Below are positions 12,753-22,732 of a stretch of 64,000 nt of DNA, in pieces. The number at the start of each line of letters is the position of its first letter. Within the stretch, counting starts at the first letter, position 1. Location: assembly GCA_947259925.1 (NCBI GenBank), contig CAMYOG010000008.1:38825-102824 (forward strand), given 5' to 3'. The translations under genes were made by a program, and so were the position numbers. Source of the stretch: Thermoanaerobaculia bacterium. GTDB lineage: Bacteria; Acidobacteriota; Thermoanaerobaculia; Multivoradales; JAHEKO01. Under the pieces are notes generated by a model. The model was given only the letters and a program-made list of their open reading frames with translations, was not told where the DNA came from and did not search any database.

Positions 12753-13433
12753 GTGACCAGACTGGTGCGGCTCGCTCTGGCACCACTGCTGCTGCTGGCT
12801 CTGGTCGGCGCCGCCGATAGGGAGGATCTGCAGCGAGCGATCGCCGCGGGCGACGTCGACGGGGTGCGCGAGCTGGTCGAGGAGCGACCGACGCTGCTGC
12901 GGTCCGAGATGGGCGTGTTCGGCGCCAGTCCGCTCGCCTTCGCGGTGGCCAAGGGAGGCGACGCCGAGGTCGTCCGCTATCTCATCGCCCGCGGACTGGA
13001 CGTCGGTGAGCAGATCCCCAGCACCGGCAGCCTGCTTCATCACGCCAGTCGCGCCCGCAACGCCGCGGTCGTCGACGTGCTGGTCGAGCAGGGTCTAGAC
13101 GTGAATCAGCCGACCCCGCAGACGCGCGACACGCCGCTGCATCTGGCCACCTATCGGGGCAACCTCAGAGTGATGGTGGCCCTGATCGCCCGGGGAGCGG
13201 ATCTCAACGCGCCCAACCGGTTGGGGCGGACGCCGCTCCATCTGGCGGCCCGGAACGGCTGTCGGGACGCCGTGCAGCTCTTGCTGCTGCACGGAGCGGA
13301 TCCACTCCTGGTCGACCTCCTCGGTGAGGACGCCGCCACCGCGGCCAGCTCGATGAGCCACGGAGAGCTGGCGCGAACGATTCGCGAGTTCCGCACCGGG
13401 GAGCTCGACGGCTGGGAGACGCCGGTCGGCTAG
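12753..13433 (+). CDS. Ankyrin-repeat protein with signal peptide
   Basis: Hydrophobic N-terminus LVRLALAPLLLLALVGAA; ankyrin repeats 'TPLHLATYRGNLRVMVALIARGADLNAPNRLGRTPLHLAARNGCRDAVQLLLLHGAD'. GTG start at 12753 likely. Confidence 0.85.
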   Translation: MTRLVRLALAPLLLLALVGAADREDLQRAIAAGDVDGVRELVEERPTLLRSEMGVFGASPLAFAVAKGGDAEVVRYLIARGLDVGEQIPSTGSLLHHASRARNAAVVDVLVEQGLDVNQPTPQTRDTPLHLATYRGNLRVMVALIARGADLNAPNRLGRTPLHLAARNGCRDAVQLLLLHGADPLLVDLLGEDAATAASSMSHGELARTIREFRTGELDGWETPVG

Positions 13434-13465
13434 CGCCCGATCGCCCGCTCTGGCACACTTTCGCG

Positions 13466-13966
13466 GTGCACGAGCTGGAGACCGAGAGGCTGATCCTCCG
13501 CCAGTGGAAGTCGGACGACTTCGAGCCGTTCGCCGAGTACTACGCGGACGAGGCGACCGCCCGGTTCGTGGGTGGGGTGTCGAATCGTGATCAGGCCTGG
13601 CGCCGGTTGGCGTCGTTGATCGGACACTGGCACCTGCTCGGCTATGGCCTCTGGGCGGTCGAGGAGAAGGAGAGCGGCCAATTCGCCGGCTGCGTCGGTC
13701 TCTGGAAGTCGCCGGGCTGGCCGGAGCTCGAGCTCGGCTATTGGCTGGTACCGGACGTCTGGGGCAAGGGGTACGCGACCGAGGCGGGAGCGGCGGCGCG
13801 CGACTTCGCCTTCGAGGTCGTCGGCTCCGAGACCTTGGTCAGCTACATCGATCCCGAGAACGAGCCATCGATCAGAGTGGCCGAACGTCTCGGCGCTCGC
13901 TACGACGAGACCATCGAGCTGATGGGCTTCGGACCGCACCGGGTCTATCGCTACCCGCGGCCCTAG
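13466..13966 (+). CDS. GNAT family N-acetyltransferase (RimJ/RimL-like)
   Basis: ETERLILRQWKSDDFEPFAEYY; ELGYWLVPDVWGKGYATEA acetyl-CoA loop. Confidence 0.9.
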   Translation: MHELETERLILRQWKSDDFEPFAEYYADEATARFVGGVSNRDQAWRRLASLIGHWHLLGYGLWAVEEKESGQFAGCVGLWKSPGWPELELGYWLVPDVWGKGYATEAGAAARDFAFEVVGSETLVSYIDPENEPSIRVAERLGARYDETIELMGFGPHRVYRYPRP

Positions 13967-13969
13967 CCG

Positions 13970-14821
13970 CTAGCTTGCCGGTGGCGGCGGTCCCCAGTTC
14001 GTGCGTACGTAGCGGACCGGCAGGCCGGCGCGCACGACATTGCGGTAGCTCGGATTCGGCTTCTCGGGCAGGTCGTCGTCGGTCTCGGTGACGATCCAGT
14101 CGAGTCCCATCCGCCGGGCCTCACGGATCCGCTTCTGGATCAGACCGGTCTGGGCGCCACGGCGGCGGTGCTCCGACCGCGTCGCCGCGAAGGTGAGCGT
14201 GGCCACACCTGACGACACGAAGAGCGCGGCACAGGCCGCCGGCTCGTCGTCGGCGTAGGCCAGATAGTGGAGCCAGCCCGGGCGCCCGATGGTCGCCACC
14301 GGCCACCCTGCGGAGGCGGCCGGGAAGTCGAACGCCGGCAACAGGATCGCCTCCCAGGCGTCGGCCGACTCGCGTCCGATCTGTTCGATGCGCAGCTCGC
14401 AGCTCCGCTCCTCGATCGGCAACGGGCCGCCATCGAGCCTGGCCGCGTGCTTGGCCCAGCCGCGCAGCGGGACCAGGCCGCGCGCGGCCAGCACCGGTGT
14501 GAGCGCCGGGTCGAAGTCGCTCGGAGCGATCTGGAGCATCCAGCGGCCGATGCCGCTGCCGCGGTAGTGCTCGACGAGCCCGTCGAGCCACGGTCCCAGC
14601 TCCTCGAGTCCGACCTCGAGACCCATGACGCGGTTGAAGAACGGATGGTTCGCCCCCCGGCAGGTCAGCCGCAGGCTCCGGTCGCTCTCGGATATCGAGA
14701 TCCCGCAGGCACGCTCGACGGTCTCGGGCAGAGCCGCATAGAGGTCGAGATACATCCGGCGCTCGACCGGCTCGAGCAGCGCCTCGTGAGTCGATGCCGC
14801 GGGCTGCGCTCGATCGCTCAT
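13970..14821 (-). CDS. GNAT-fold N-acetyltransferase
   Basis: C-terminal 'ATLTFAATRSEHRRRGAQTGLIQKRIREARRMG' acetyl-CoA-binding motif. Confidence 0.75.
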   Translation of the reverse strand: MSDRAQPAASTHEALLEPVERRMYLDLYAALPETVERACGISISESDRSLRLTCRGANHPFFNRVMGLEVGLEELGPWLDGLVEHYRGSGIGRWMLQIAPSDFDPALTPVLAARGLVPLRGWAKHAARLDGGPLPIEERSCELRIEQIGRESADAWEAILLPAFDFPAASAGWPVATIGRPGWLHYLAYADDEPAACAALFVSSGVATLTFAATRSEHRRRGAQTGLIQKRIREARRMGLDWIVTETDDDLPEKPNPSYRNVVRAGLPVRYVRTNWGPPPPAS

Positions 14822-14925
14822 GTTGGGCCAGGGAGTCCTTCGGTCGCTCTCACTCGCCCTCCTGGCCCGTCTCGGGTGTCCCGTGTGGCCTGGCCTCGGA
14901 GACGGCCGACACGGTCAGGAGCGAC

Positions 14926-15141
14926 TCAGGTGCTTCGAGACGCCGGTTCGTGGTCGGCGACGCCGAGCTTGTCGAGGGTGTAGTAGACGGGACAGAAGCC
15001 GGTGAAGCCGCTCTGGATCATCAGCACTCCGATGACCCCCGGCAGCAGCAGCCAGGCGGGACTGACCCAATACGCCAGAGCGACGCCCAGCGCGATCACC
15101 GCCCCAACGATCCCGTCGTGAACTCGACGCTTCTTGTGCAT
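14926..15141 (-). CDS. DUF2892 / YgaP-like transmembrane domain protein
   Basis: MHKKRRVHDGIVGAVIALGVALAYWVSPAWLLLPGVIGVLMIQSGFTGFCPVYYTLDKLGV. Confidence 0.8.
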   Translation of the reverse strand: MHKKRRVHDGIVGAVIALGVALAYWVSPAWLLLPGVIGVLMIQSGFTGFCPVYYTLDKLGVADHEPASRST

Positions 15142-15226
15142 ACCGACCTCCTCCAGTTGATCGGACGGATGATACCTCGACGGCGCCCACCCACCCTTCG
15201 GCCGGCGTCGAAAGAAGTGCGCGTGC

Positions 15227-15826
15227 CTACTCGGCGAGCTCGAACTCGAGCACACCCATCTGGTCGCCCCAGACGACGCCCAGATGGCCGCTCGTGTCGG
15301 TCACGTCGGCGAAGAAGATCGTCATCTGGTCGACGGACATGTCGCGCGAGCTGATAGACATCGGTGCCCGCACCACGTCGTGCTCGGGACTGTAGCCGTA
15401 GGCACCCCAGGTGATGCCCGCCGCGACCTGCTCGCGACTGAAGCTGGTCATGAACCGCTGCTTCGAGATCACTGCGGTCCAGGCACCCTCCTTGAGGTCG
15501 ATGAAGAAGCTGTACTCGCCGGCCGGCACCCGGACGCCGTTGATCTCGAGATCCGCCTCGGTTTTGATCCGCGTGGTCACGTTGGCCCCGACCCGCCAGA
15601 GGGGTGCTCCGGCGGTGATCTGCTTGCCGTAGTCGTCGCCCGACCCGAAGATGTCCTGCCGGCCGCGCAGAATCGGCCGGCTATAGGAGACGTCGATCCA
15701 ATGGTCGCCGATCTGGGTGGAGGCAGAGCCCGGCGGGCTCATTGGGCGGTCCTGGGTGAACCCCGGGGAGACCGCGAGCAGGGCTAGGAGTGCAACGATG
15801 ATGGAGGCTCTGGTCGTGCGTCGCAT
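15227..15826 (-). CDS. DUF2911 domain-containing secreted protein
   Basis: Signal peptide; 'ASTQIGDHWIDVSYSRPILRGRQDIFG...APLWRVGANVTTRIKTEADLEINGVRVPAGEYSFFID'. Confidence 0.85.
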   Translation of the reverse strand: MRRTTRASIIVALLALLAVSPGFTQDRPMSPPGSASTQIGDHWIDVSYSRPILRGRQDIFGSGDDYGKQITAGAPLWRVGANVTTRIKTEADLEINGVRVPAGEYSFFIDLKEGAWTAVISKQRFMTSFSREQVAAGITWGAYGYSPEHDVVRAPMSISSRDMSVDQMTIFFADVTDTSGHLGVVWGDQMGVLEFELAE

Positions 15827-15838
15827 GAGGCCGCGATC

Positions 15839-16123
15839 TTATTCCACCCACTGCCGGAGCGGCACGCGCAGCAGGAAGTACTTCGACCTGAGCTCCTCGA
15901 TCTGGCGCTCATAGTCGGCCAGAGGCTGGGGTCCGAAGAAGCGCTCGAGCTCCCGGCGACGTGCCTTGCGCTCGCGGATCTCGAACGTGTAGAGGGCTCG
16001 CAGGAAGCTGTAGACGAGGCGTGGCTGGGTGGTCGGCCGGGGCGCCACACCCAGCGCGCGTAGCGCGCTTTGGACGTCCGGTCGATAGCTCAGCGGCACG
16101 CGGAGCTCGGGCAGGTCGTGCAC
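15839..16123 (-). CDS. Hypothetical protein
   Basis: 94-aa ORF with coding-like composition, isolated between genes. Confidence 0.5.
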   Translation of the reverse strand: MHDLPELRVPLSYRPDVQSALRALGVAPRPTTQPRLVYSFLRALYTFEIRERKARRRELERFFGPQPLADYERQIEELRSKYFLLRVPLRQWVE

Positions 16124-16238
16124 GGGCCAAGCCTACAGCTCCACCGAGGCGCCCACCCCGCGGGACGGCGACGCCGAAGCGCTCCCTGCCATATTCTGCC
16201 GATGGTGGTGTAGCTGCCGCGGAAGGAGGTGAGCCCAC

Positions 16239-16445
16239 GTGTCACTGAGGGCATTCCACCTGATCTTCATTCTGGTCGCCATCGTCAGCGCCGATCTGTT
16301 CGGTGCGCGTGAGCTCTGGTACTACCAGATCACCAACGATGCCGGCACCTTCTGGCTGGGGATCCTGTCGCTGCTCGTTGGACTGGCGCTGAGCGTCTAC
16401 GCGCTCTTCTTCGTCCGTAAGATGGAGCGGACGGGCGTCTACTGA
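16239..16445 (+). CDS. Hypothetical small membrane protein (2 TM)
   Basis: Strong SD 'ggaaggaggtg' upstream of GTG at 16239; two hydrophobic segments. Confidence 0.65.
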   Translation: MSLRAFHLIFILVAIVSADLFGARELWYYQITNDAGTFWLGILSLLVGLALSVYALFFVRKMERTGVY

Positions 16446-16451
16446 CGAGCC

Positions 16452-17648
16452 TCAGTCGACCAGCTGATCGATCGTCCTGATCCCGTAGACCGGCGGAATC
16501 CCGGAGCGGAATCGTCCGGCGAGGCTCTCTTCGTCGACCAGGAGCAGCCCGTCCTCGATGTAGCGTTCACCACGCAGATCCTGGACCCATTCGATGATCG
16601 CGTCCATGGTCGGCACGGTCAGCCCGAGCTCCTGCGCGATCCACTTGGCGATGCAGACACCGTAGGAGATGTCATCGGTGAAGAAGCGGTGGTCGGTGTC
16701 GATCGCCCACGAGCCGTCTGGGAGTTGACGGGTCGGTGGCTTGATCGCGCCGAGCGTCTGCGAAGTCGTGAAGGACTCACGAATGTCGGTGTTCTCCGAT
16801 CGGTAGGAGAACCTCTCGAGGGCGAGGTAGTCGAGCATGTGCGCGAAGTCGCGGTCGGGGTAGCGACGGCGGATCGCTTCGCGCACCTTCGTGTAGTCGG
16901 CGTCGAGTGCTCGTAGGATGTCGGCCGAGAGCTCGTCGAAGTCCCGGTAGAAGTAGGGGATCTCATCGGCGCTCTGCCAACGACCGCCATAGCGCTGGAA
17001 GAGCCCATAGCAACGCGCCGGGTGGATGATCTGGTTGTCAACCGAGAGGGTCAGCGACAGGAAGCTGTCGGCCTCCACGAACGCTCCCTTGCCCAGCCAG
17101 CGCTCGCAGACCGCGTCGAGAAAGCGTTCGTTGAGAGCGTCGAAACGGTCTCGTGGTGAGACCGCGGCGGCGTTCACCTCCTTGCAGCCGTAGGTCACAC
17201 CGCGCGCGCCGTACTCGAGCACCCGGCAGATCCAGGGAATCAGGCCGACCGCGAAAGTAACCACGGACCCGAGCCGGTGATCGCGGACCATCTCGTCGAC
17301 CATCCAGTTGAAGCCGGCCTGACCGTAGATGGTGCCGACGTACACCTCCCGGTCACGACTCAGATGAGGCGCCAGGTTGTGTAGGGCAACGCGGTACTTG
17401 CAGACCGGCATGCAGAGAACGACGACGTCGCTGTCGGGAATCACTTCGGCCGGATCGTCGCTGATCCGCGAGAGCTCTCCGGGGTAGGTTCGTTCCAGCT
17501 CTCCATCGATTGACTGGAGCTCGAGCGCTACCTGGTCCGACCAGTCGGTCGGCCGGCGGGTGAGCAACCGGACGCGGTGCTCCGCGGCCGACAGGAACGG
17601 GATCAGAACATGAGCGCTCGCGCCACCACCGACGATCGTGACGTTCAT
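16452..17648 (-). CDS. NAD/NADP octopine/nopaline dehydrogenase family protein
   Basis: N-terminal Rossmann MNVTIVGGGASAHVLIPFLSAAEHRVRLLTRRP; opine-dehydrogenase-like 'YVGTIYGQAGFNWMVDEM'; 4-bp overlap with upstream kinase gene. Confidence 0.8.
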   Translation of the reverse strand: MNVTIVGGGASAHVLIPFLSAAEHRVRLLTRRPTDWSDQVALELQSIDGELERTYPGELSRISDDPAEVIPDSDVVVLCMPVCKYRVALHNLAPHLSRDREVYVGTIYGQAGFNWMVDEMVRDHRLGSVVTFAVGLIPWICRVLEYGARGVTYGCKEVNAAAVSPRDRFDALNERFLDAVCERWLGKGAFVEADSFLSLTLSVDNQIIHPARCYGLFQRYGGRWQSADEIPYFYRDFDELSADILRALDADYTKVREAIRRRYPDRDFAHMLDYLALERFSYRSENTDIRESFTTSQTLGAIKPPTRQLPDGSWAIDTDHRFFTDDISYGVCIAKWIAQELGLTVPTMDAIIEWVQDLRGERYIEDGLLLVDEESLAGRFRSGIPPVYGIRTIDQLVD

Positions 17649-20600
17649 GGCTGGTCACCCAGCGCGTCTCTGACGGCTGCCAACAGGTCCTGCGGCTTGA
17701 ACGGCTTTTGCAGCAGGTGGTGTCCTTCGGCGATCGCGTCGTCGAGAGCGGCGGTCTCCGGTCCGTACCCGGTCATCAGGAGGACCTTCAGATCACCCCG
17801 TAGGCCGGTCATTCGGCGGGCCAGCTCGGGTCCGCTCATTCCAGGCAATACGACGTCGGTCACCAGCAGATCGACCCCACCCAGACGATCGCCGAAGCGA
17901 TCGATCGCCGACGCGCCGTCGGGCGCGACCAGGGTCTCGAACTCGGCGCGCTCGAGGATCTTACTGGCCAGGCGGCGAAGCTCGGGCTGGTCCTCGACCA
18001 GAAGGATGACGCGGTCCGTGCCGTCGGGGGACTCGGCGCTCCGCGGGGCGGCATCGACGGCCGCCGCGACCTCCTGCGCGCGCGGCAGGTAGACCTCGAA
18101 CGAGCTGCCCCGGCCGGGCTTGCTGCGCACCAGGACGTGGCCACCGCTCTGTCTGACGATTCCGTAGGCCGTCGCCAGTCCCAGGCCGGTTCCGCCCTGA
18201 TCCGACTTGGAGGTGAAGAACGGCTCGAAGACGTGCTCGTGGTCTTCGGCGGCGATGCCGACACCGTCGTCGGTCACCTGACAGAGCGCGAACTCTTCGT
18301 CTTCGGCGCGGTTGGCGAGTTTGGCGATGTGCTCGCGCCTGCCGACGGCGCTTGTCCGGATCGAGAGATGGCCGCCCTTCGGCATCGCATCTCTGGCGTT
18401 CAGCGCCAGATTGAGGATCACCTGCTGGATCTGGCCGAGGTCGGCCTCGATCAGGAGAGGCTCCTCGCCCAGCTCGGCGACGAGCTCGATGTTCTCGCCG
18501 ATCAGTGGCTCCAGGAGCGCGACGGTATTGTCGACCACGTCTCGCAAGTCGAAGACCGCCGGCTGCAGCATTTGGCGCCGACCGAAGGCCAGGAGCTGGC
18601 GGGTGAGCGACTGGGCGCGCTTGCCAGCGCGGCTGACGTCGTCCAGCAGCTCGCGGTTGAGGTCGTCTTCGCCGCTCCGTTCGGTCAGCAGCTCGGTGTT
18701 GCCGAGAATGACCGTCAGCAGGTTGTTGAAGTCGTGCGCCACGCCTCCCGCCAGGCGACCGATCGCTTCCATCCGCTCCGAGCGCCGCAGCTTGCGCTCG
18801 ATCTCACGCCGCTCGGTTAGGTCTCGCAGGATCCCCTGGTATCCGACCGGATGCCCGGCCGGATCGTGCATCTGGGTCGCCGACTCGAGAACGACGATCT
18901 GCTTGCCGTCTTTGCGCTTGAGGACCACCTCGTGATCCTTGACGAAGCCCTGGCGTTCGAGAATCTCCCCTAGCCGCTGCCGGTCCGCCGGGTTGTCGTA
19001 CAGATCGTCGGCGATATCGAGCTCGAACAGCTCCTTCTTCGAGTCGTATCCGAACAGATCGAGGGCAGCCTGGTTGACCTCTACGAATCGCCCGTCGACG
19101 GTACTGAGGTAGATCGCGTCCTTGGCCTCTTCGAAGACCGCTCGATACTTGGTCTCCGAGCGCTTGAGGTCTCCGAGCAGCGCCAGGATCGCCAGCACCG
19201 AGGCCACCACGTTGGCGAGGCTGGTGAGCGTCTCGATGTCCTTGCCGGGGTAGAAGTCGTCGGGGTCGCGCCGACCGAAGAGCCAGACTCCGCGCTGGTT
19301 GTCGGAGATCCGCAACGGGATCGCCAGGCGGACCCAGGAGACCGGGGAGTCCGCCTCGAGCAGGTAACGGCCGGAGCGGCCGAGCAGGGTATCGAGGGCC
19401 GAGCATGCACTGGCGGCTTCCCGATCGGTCAGGCCGAGGCGCGCGAACACCGTCGGCTCGCCGGACCCCTGCAGGCAGATCAGCGACTGCCGGACCATCA
19501 GCGTCGGGAGCAACTCGTCGACGACCACCCGCCGCAGCGCGTCGACTTCACGCGCCCGGGGGATCCGCTGGGTGAACGCCTCGAGCACCTGTTCGAGGTC
19601 GTAGCGGATGCCGAATACCAGCCGGTTGACCCAGCGCTGAAACCGCTTCCAGCCGAACAGTCCCAGAGCCGTGAAGACCAGTCCGAGAAACGGCGCGAGC
19701 GAGACCGCCGACTCGGGGACCGACAGCTGGACGACCAGGTACGCCGCCATGAATCCCAACAGGAGCACCGCTCCGAACGCCCAGACCGCGAGCACCCGAT
19801 TGGCCCGAAAGGCGATGCCACCGATGGCGTGACGGTGCACGGCATAGAGATAGCTGAGCGGCCAGATGGGCAGCAGCGCGACGAACGAGACGAAGAAGGC
19901 ACCGTGCGTCCACAGGTCGAGGTCCACCTCTGGAGCGACGAGCGACGAGACCGTGTAGACGACGAGCGGCGACGATCCCAGACCGGTGCCGGCCAGGATC
20001 AGTCGATTCGCGGCCCGGAGGGGGAGCTCCTTCTGGTGGCTCAGGCGATAACAGATCAGCGCCAGGGACCAGGCGATCCCGAGGAGCAGCCAGAGCAGGA
20101 AGAACGCGCGGGGGACCAGTCGCAGGGCGTCCAGGACGGTGAGCAGCACGGCGACCGCCCAGATCAGCCGGATGACTGCCTTGCGGGCCCGCGGTCGGCC
20201 GAGGCCCCAGGGCAGCAGCAAGTGCAGGTGCATCAGCGCCGCGACCGTCAGCCAGAGGACGACGTGGAGCACCACGTTGGCGTAGTTCACCTGGGTGAAC
20301 GACGCATAGCCGGCCGCCAGCCAGATCGCCGTGCCGAACCAGAACAGGGCGAGGAGCCGCCGCTTGGCGCTCCGGGGTCGAGCGAGGAGACCGGTCGCGG
20401 TCCCGGCGGCCCAGAACATGAACGGCAGGATCCAGGCTGGGCTGGTCGGACCGTAGAGCTTCGCCTCGCCGACCGGATAGTCGAGCGTCATGCGCTCACC
20501 CTCCCGGATCACCTCGATCGGCACGGTGGCAGCTCCCCGTACCGGCTCCGACAGGCTGACGGTGCGATCTGCTCGCCACTCCTCGAAGGTCACGTCACCG

Positions 20601-20809
20601 ATTCGCACCACCCGGTCGCCCCGCCGGGGCGCCTGCTCGGTGCTGGGCGGCACGCCGTACTGGTCGATCACCCGCCAGTCCAGGTCGAGGTTGAAGCCGA
20701 GGCCGATCGGGCTGCGCCAGTAGACGACCACTACTGCCAGAACCAGGAGCGCCGACAGCAGCCACAGGGCGTCCCACGGTAACCGTGCCGATCCCGTGCT
20801 CCGTCTCAT
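17645..20809 (-). CDS. Hybrid sensor histidine kinase/response regulator (multi-TM, PDZ-like segment, PAS, HisKA, HATPase, REC)
   Basis: H-box GGVAHDFNNLLTVILGNTELL; N-box LNLALNARDAMPKGGHL; PAS 'YRAVFEEAKDAIYLSTVDGRFVEVNQAALDLFGY'; REC 'VDLLVTDVVLPGMSGPELARRM'. Confidence 0.92.
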   Translation of the reverse strand: MRRSTGSARLPWDALWLLSALLVLAVVVVYWRSPIGLGFNLDLDWRVIDQYGVPPSTEQAPRRGDRVVRIGDVTFEEWRADRTVSLSEPVRGAATVPIEVIREGERMTLDYPVGEAKLYGPTSPAWILPFMFWAAGTATGLLARPRSAKRRLLALFWFGTAIWLAAGYASFTQVNYANVVLHVVLWLTVAALMHLHLLLPWGLGRPRARKAVIRLIWAVAVLLTVLDALRLVPRAFFLLWLLLGIAWSLALICYRLSHQKELPLRAANRLILAGTGLGSSPLVVYTVSSLVAPEVDLDLWTHGAFFVSFVALLPIWPLSYLYAVHRHAIGGIAFRANRVLAVWAFGAVLLLGFMAAYLVVQLSVPESAVSLAPFLGLVFTALGLFGWKRFQRWVNRLVFGIRYDLEQVLEAFTQRIPRAREVDALRRVVVDELLPTLMVRQSLICLQGSGEPTVFARLGLTDREAASACSALDTLLGRSGRYLLEADSPVSWVRLAIPLRISDNQRGVWLFGRRDPDDFYPGKDIETLTSLANVVASVLAILALLGDLKRSETKYRAVFEEAKDAIYLSTVDGRFVEVNQAALDLFGYDSKKELFELDIADDLYDNPADRQRLGEILERQGFVKDHEVVLKRKDGKQIVVLESATQMHDPAGHPVGYQGILRDLTERREIERKLRRSERMEAIGRLAGGVAHDFNNLLTVILGNTELLTERSGEDDLNRELLDDVSRAGKRAQSLTRQLLAFGRRQMLQPAVFDLRDVVDNTVALLEPLIGENIELVAELGEEPLLIEADLGQIQQVILNLALNARDAMPKGGHLSIRTSAVGRREHIAKLANRAEDEEFALCQVTDDGVGIAAEDHEHVFEPFFTSKSDQGGTGLGLATAYGIVRQSGGHVLVRSKPGRGSSFEVYLPRAQEVAAAVDAAPRSAESPDGTDRVILLVEDQPELRRLASKILERAEFETLVAPDGASAIDRFGDRLGGVDLLVTDVVLPGMSGPELARRMTGLRGDLKVLLMTGYGPETAALDDAIAEGHHLLQKPFKPQDLLAAVRDALGDQP

Positions 20810-20930
20810 TCCCCCGACTCCTGGCAACACTCGGACACTGCCCTGCCGGTAGCGCCCGCTGCTGAGTGGTAGCTCTACCACCCATTCTAGCGGTTCTCGA
20901 GCTGCCGGCCCGAGTCGAGTTTGATCGAGG

Positions 20931-22529
20931 TCAGACCAGAGCGACCGCGCGTGCCTCTTCGAGCAGCCCCCGACGCTCGAGCACCTCGATCACCTTTTCG
21001 AGGGTCATCTCGGTGGGGCCGTCCGTCGATACCCGCTCGAAGAGCTGCGCGTGGTCGGGATCAGGTAGCTCGAACTCCGAGCGTTGGCGCTCCATCAACT
21101 CCACCCGTCCGTCCGACCGCGTATCGTGCAGACCTCTCACTTCTAGGCGGTGGCGCTGCACGGTCTGATCGCAGACGGTCTCTAGGAAGAGGAGTCGGGC
21201 ACCGGTGCGCTCGGCGAGCTCGATCACCGGCAGCCGCTCACCATGGCGCTTGAAGGCGCCGTCGATGGCGACCGGAAAGCCGGCCAGCAGCAGGTTCTCC
21301 GCTCGCCGGCAGACCTCCTCGTAGGTCTTGCGGTTCATCTCCGGCGAATAGAGCCCCTGGTTGTAGGGGACGTAGACGCGGGTGTTCTCGCCGACCTCCG
21401 CGATCTGCTTGCGGACGGCGTCGGTGGACAGCACGTGCCAGCCATGGTGCTCGCGCAGGAATCGAGCGACGCTGGTCTTGCCGGTTCCCATCAGTCCGTG
21501 CAGGACGACCAGAGCAGGCCGAGCGTGGCCCTCGGCGTAGTGGTACGCCAGGCCGAAGTGATGGCGCGCCAGATTGCGCTGGAAACGCTTGGCGCGGTCG
21601 TCGAGATGGGGGTCGACCGAGGTGAAGCAGCAGACCTTGGCTCGCACGTAGGCGCGGTAACACTTGTAGAAGTCGAGCATGTCTCGCAGTCCGGAGTCGC
21701 CGGAGGCGTTGACGTAGCCGTCGATCAGATGGCGCGAGAGGTCGCTCCGGCCGCGGAAGTCGAGGTCCATCGCCAGGAAGGCGAGGTCGGCGGCAACGTC
21801 GCCGCAGCGGAAGCGCTCGTTGAACTCGATGCAGTCGAAGATCACCGGCGGCTCTTCGAAGAAGATGTTGCCGAGGTGGAGATCGCCGTGGCTCTCGCGG
21901 ATCCGCCCCTCGGCGATCCGCTGCCGAAAGATCCTGGCCCGCTCGCGATAGAAGCGGTCGGTCCAGGCGCGGATGTGGTCGTATCGTTCGCGCGAGACCA
22001 GCTTGCCGACGTACTCCTCGGTCTGACTGAAGTTCTCCTCGGTGTTGTATCTGACCGCATCGAGGGTGCCGTAGTGGTCGATCCCCTCACCGGTTCTGGC
22101 GCTGCCATAGAAAGGCACCAGGAGCTCGATCAGTTGATCGATATGGCGCTCTTCGAGCTCGCCGCGCTCGCTCAACTCGCTGCCCAGCAGCCTGCCGTCG
22201 AGCTGCTGCATGACCACCAACCAGTCGACGAGCTCTCCGGAGCCGGCGAGCTGCAGGCGCGTGCCGTCTCGAGTCACCGGAGCGACCCCCAGATAGACGT
22301 AGGGTGCCAGCCGACGGTTGAGCTCCAGCTCGGCGCGGCAGTAGAGCTCGCGCAGCTCGAGGGTGGAGAAGTCGAGGAAGCCGAAGTTGACCGGCTTCTT
22401 GAGCTTGTAGGCGCGCTCGCCGGTCAGGAAGATCGACGAGATGTGGGTCTGGAGATAGTCAACCGTCCCGACCGTCCGGCCGTAGAACGACGGCTTCCTC
22501 AGTGCTGAGACGAGAGCCGAGTGGTTCAT
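20931..22529 (-). CDS. Fused aminoglycoside-phosphotransferase-like kinase + P-loop ATPase
   Basis: Kinase catalytic loop 'ESHGDLHLGNIFFEEPPVIFDCIEFNERFR'; Walker A 'VLHGLMGTGKTSVARFL'. Confidence 0.88.
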   Translation of the reverse strand: MNHSALVSALRKPSFYGRTVGTVDYLQTHISSIFLTGERAYKLKKPVNFGFLDFSTLELRELYCRAELELNRRLAPYVYLGVAPVTRDGTRLQLAGSGELVDWLVVMQQLDGRLLGSELSERGELEERHIDQLIELLVPFYGSARTGEGIDHYGTLDAVRYNTEENFSQTEEYVGKLVSRERYDHIRAWTDRFYRERARIFRQRIAEGRIRESHGDLHLGNIFFEEPPVIFDCIEFNERFRCGDVAADLAFLAMDLDFRGRSDLSRHLIDGYVNASGDSGLRDMLDFYKCYRAYVRAKVCCFTSVDPHLDDRAKRFQRNLARHHFGLAYHYAEGHARPALVVLHGLMGTGKTSVARFLREHHGWHVLSTDAVRKQIAEVGENTRVYVPYNQGLYSPEMNRKTYEEVCRRAENLLLAGFPVAIDGAFKRHGERLPVIELAERTGARLLFLETVCDQTVQRHRLEVRGLHDTRSDGRVELMERQRSEFELPDPDHAQLFERVSTDGPTEMTLEKVIEVLERRGLLEEARAVALV

Positions 22530-22732
22530 CGCTGCCTCCTGGCCGCGCTCGTGGAGCCGCGCAGTCCCGATTTCAGGCTAGGAGCAGGCCGGGGAGCTGG
22601 CAATACCCGAACAGGCGGGCGGGGCTCGAGGTCGCCTGCGCGCTGCTCGGTGGCCTGCGCGAACCGGACAGCCGGTGGGCCTCTCGGGCACCGATCCGGA
22701 GTCTCAGCGCGGGCGGATCGGTCCGCCGCGGG

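Noticed and set aside
18804-19406. 200-aa minus ORF inside the histidine kinase
   Set aside because: Alternate reading frame within the kinase; Arg/Pro/Ala-rich.
21243-22508. 421-aa + strand ORF
   Set aside because: Antisense to the well-supported APH/P-loop fusion gene.
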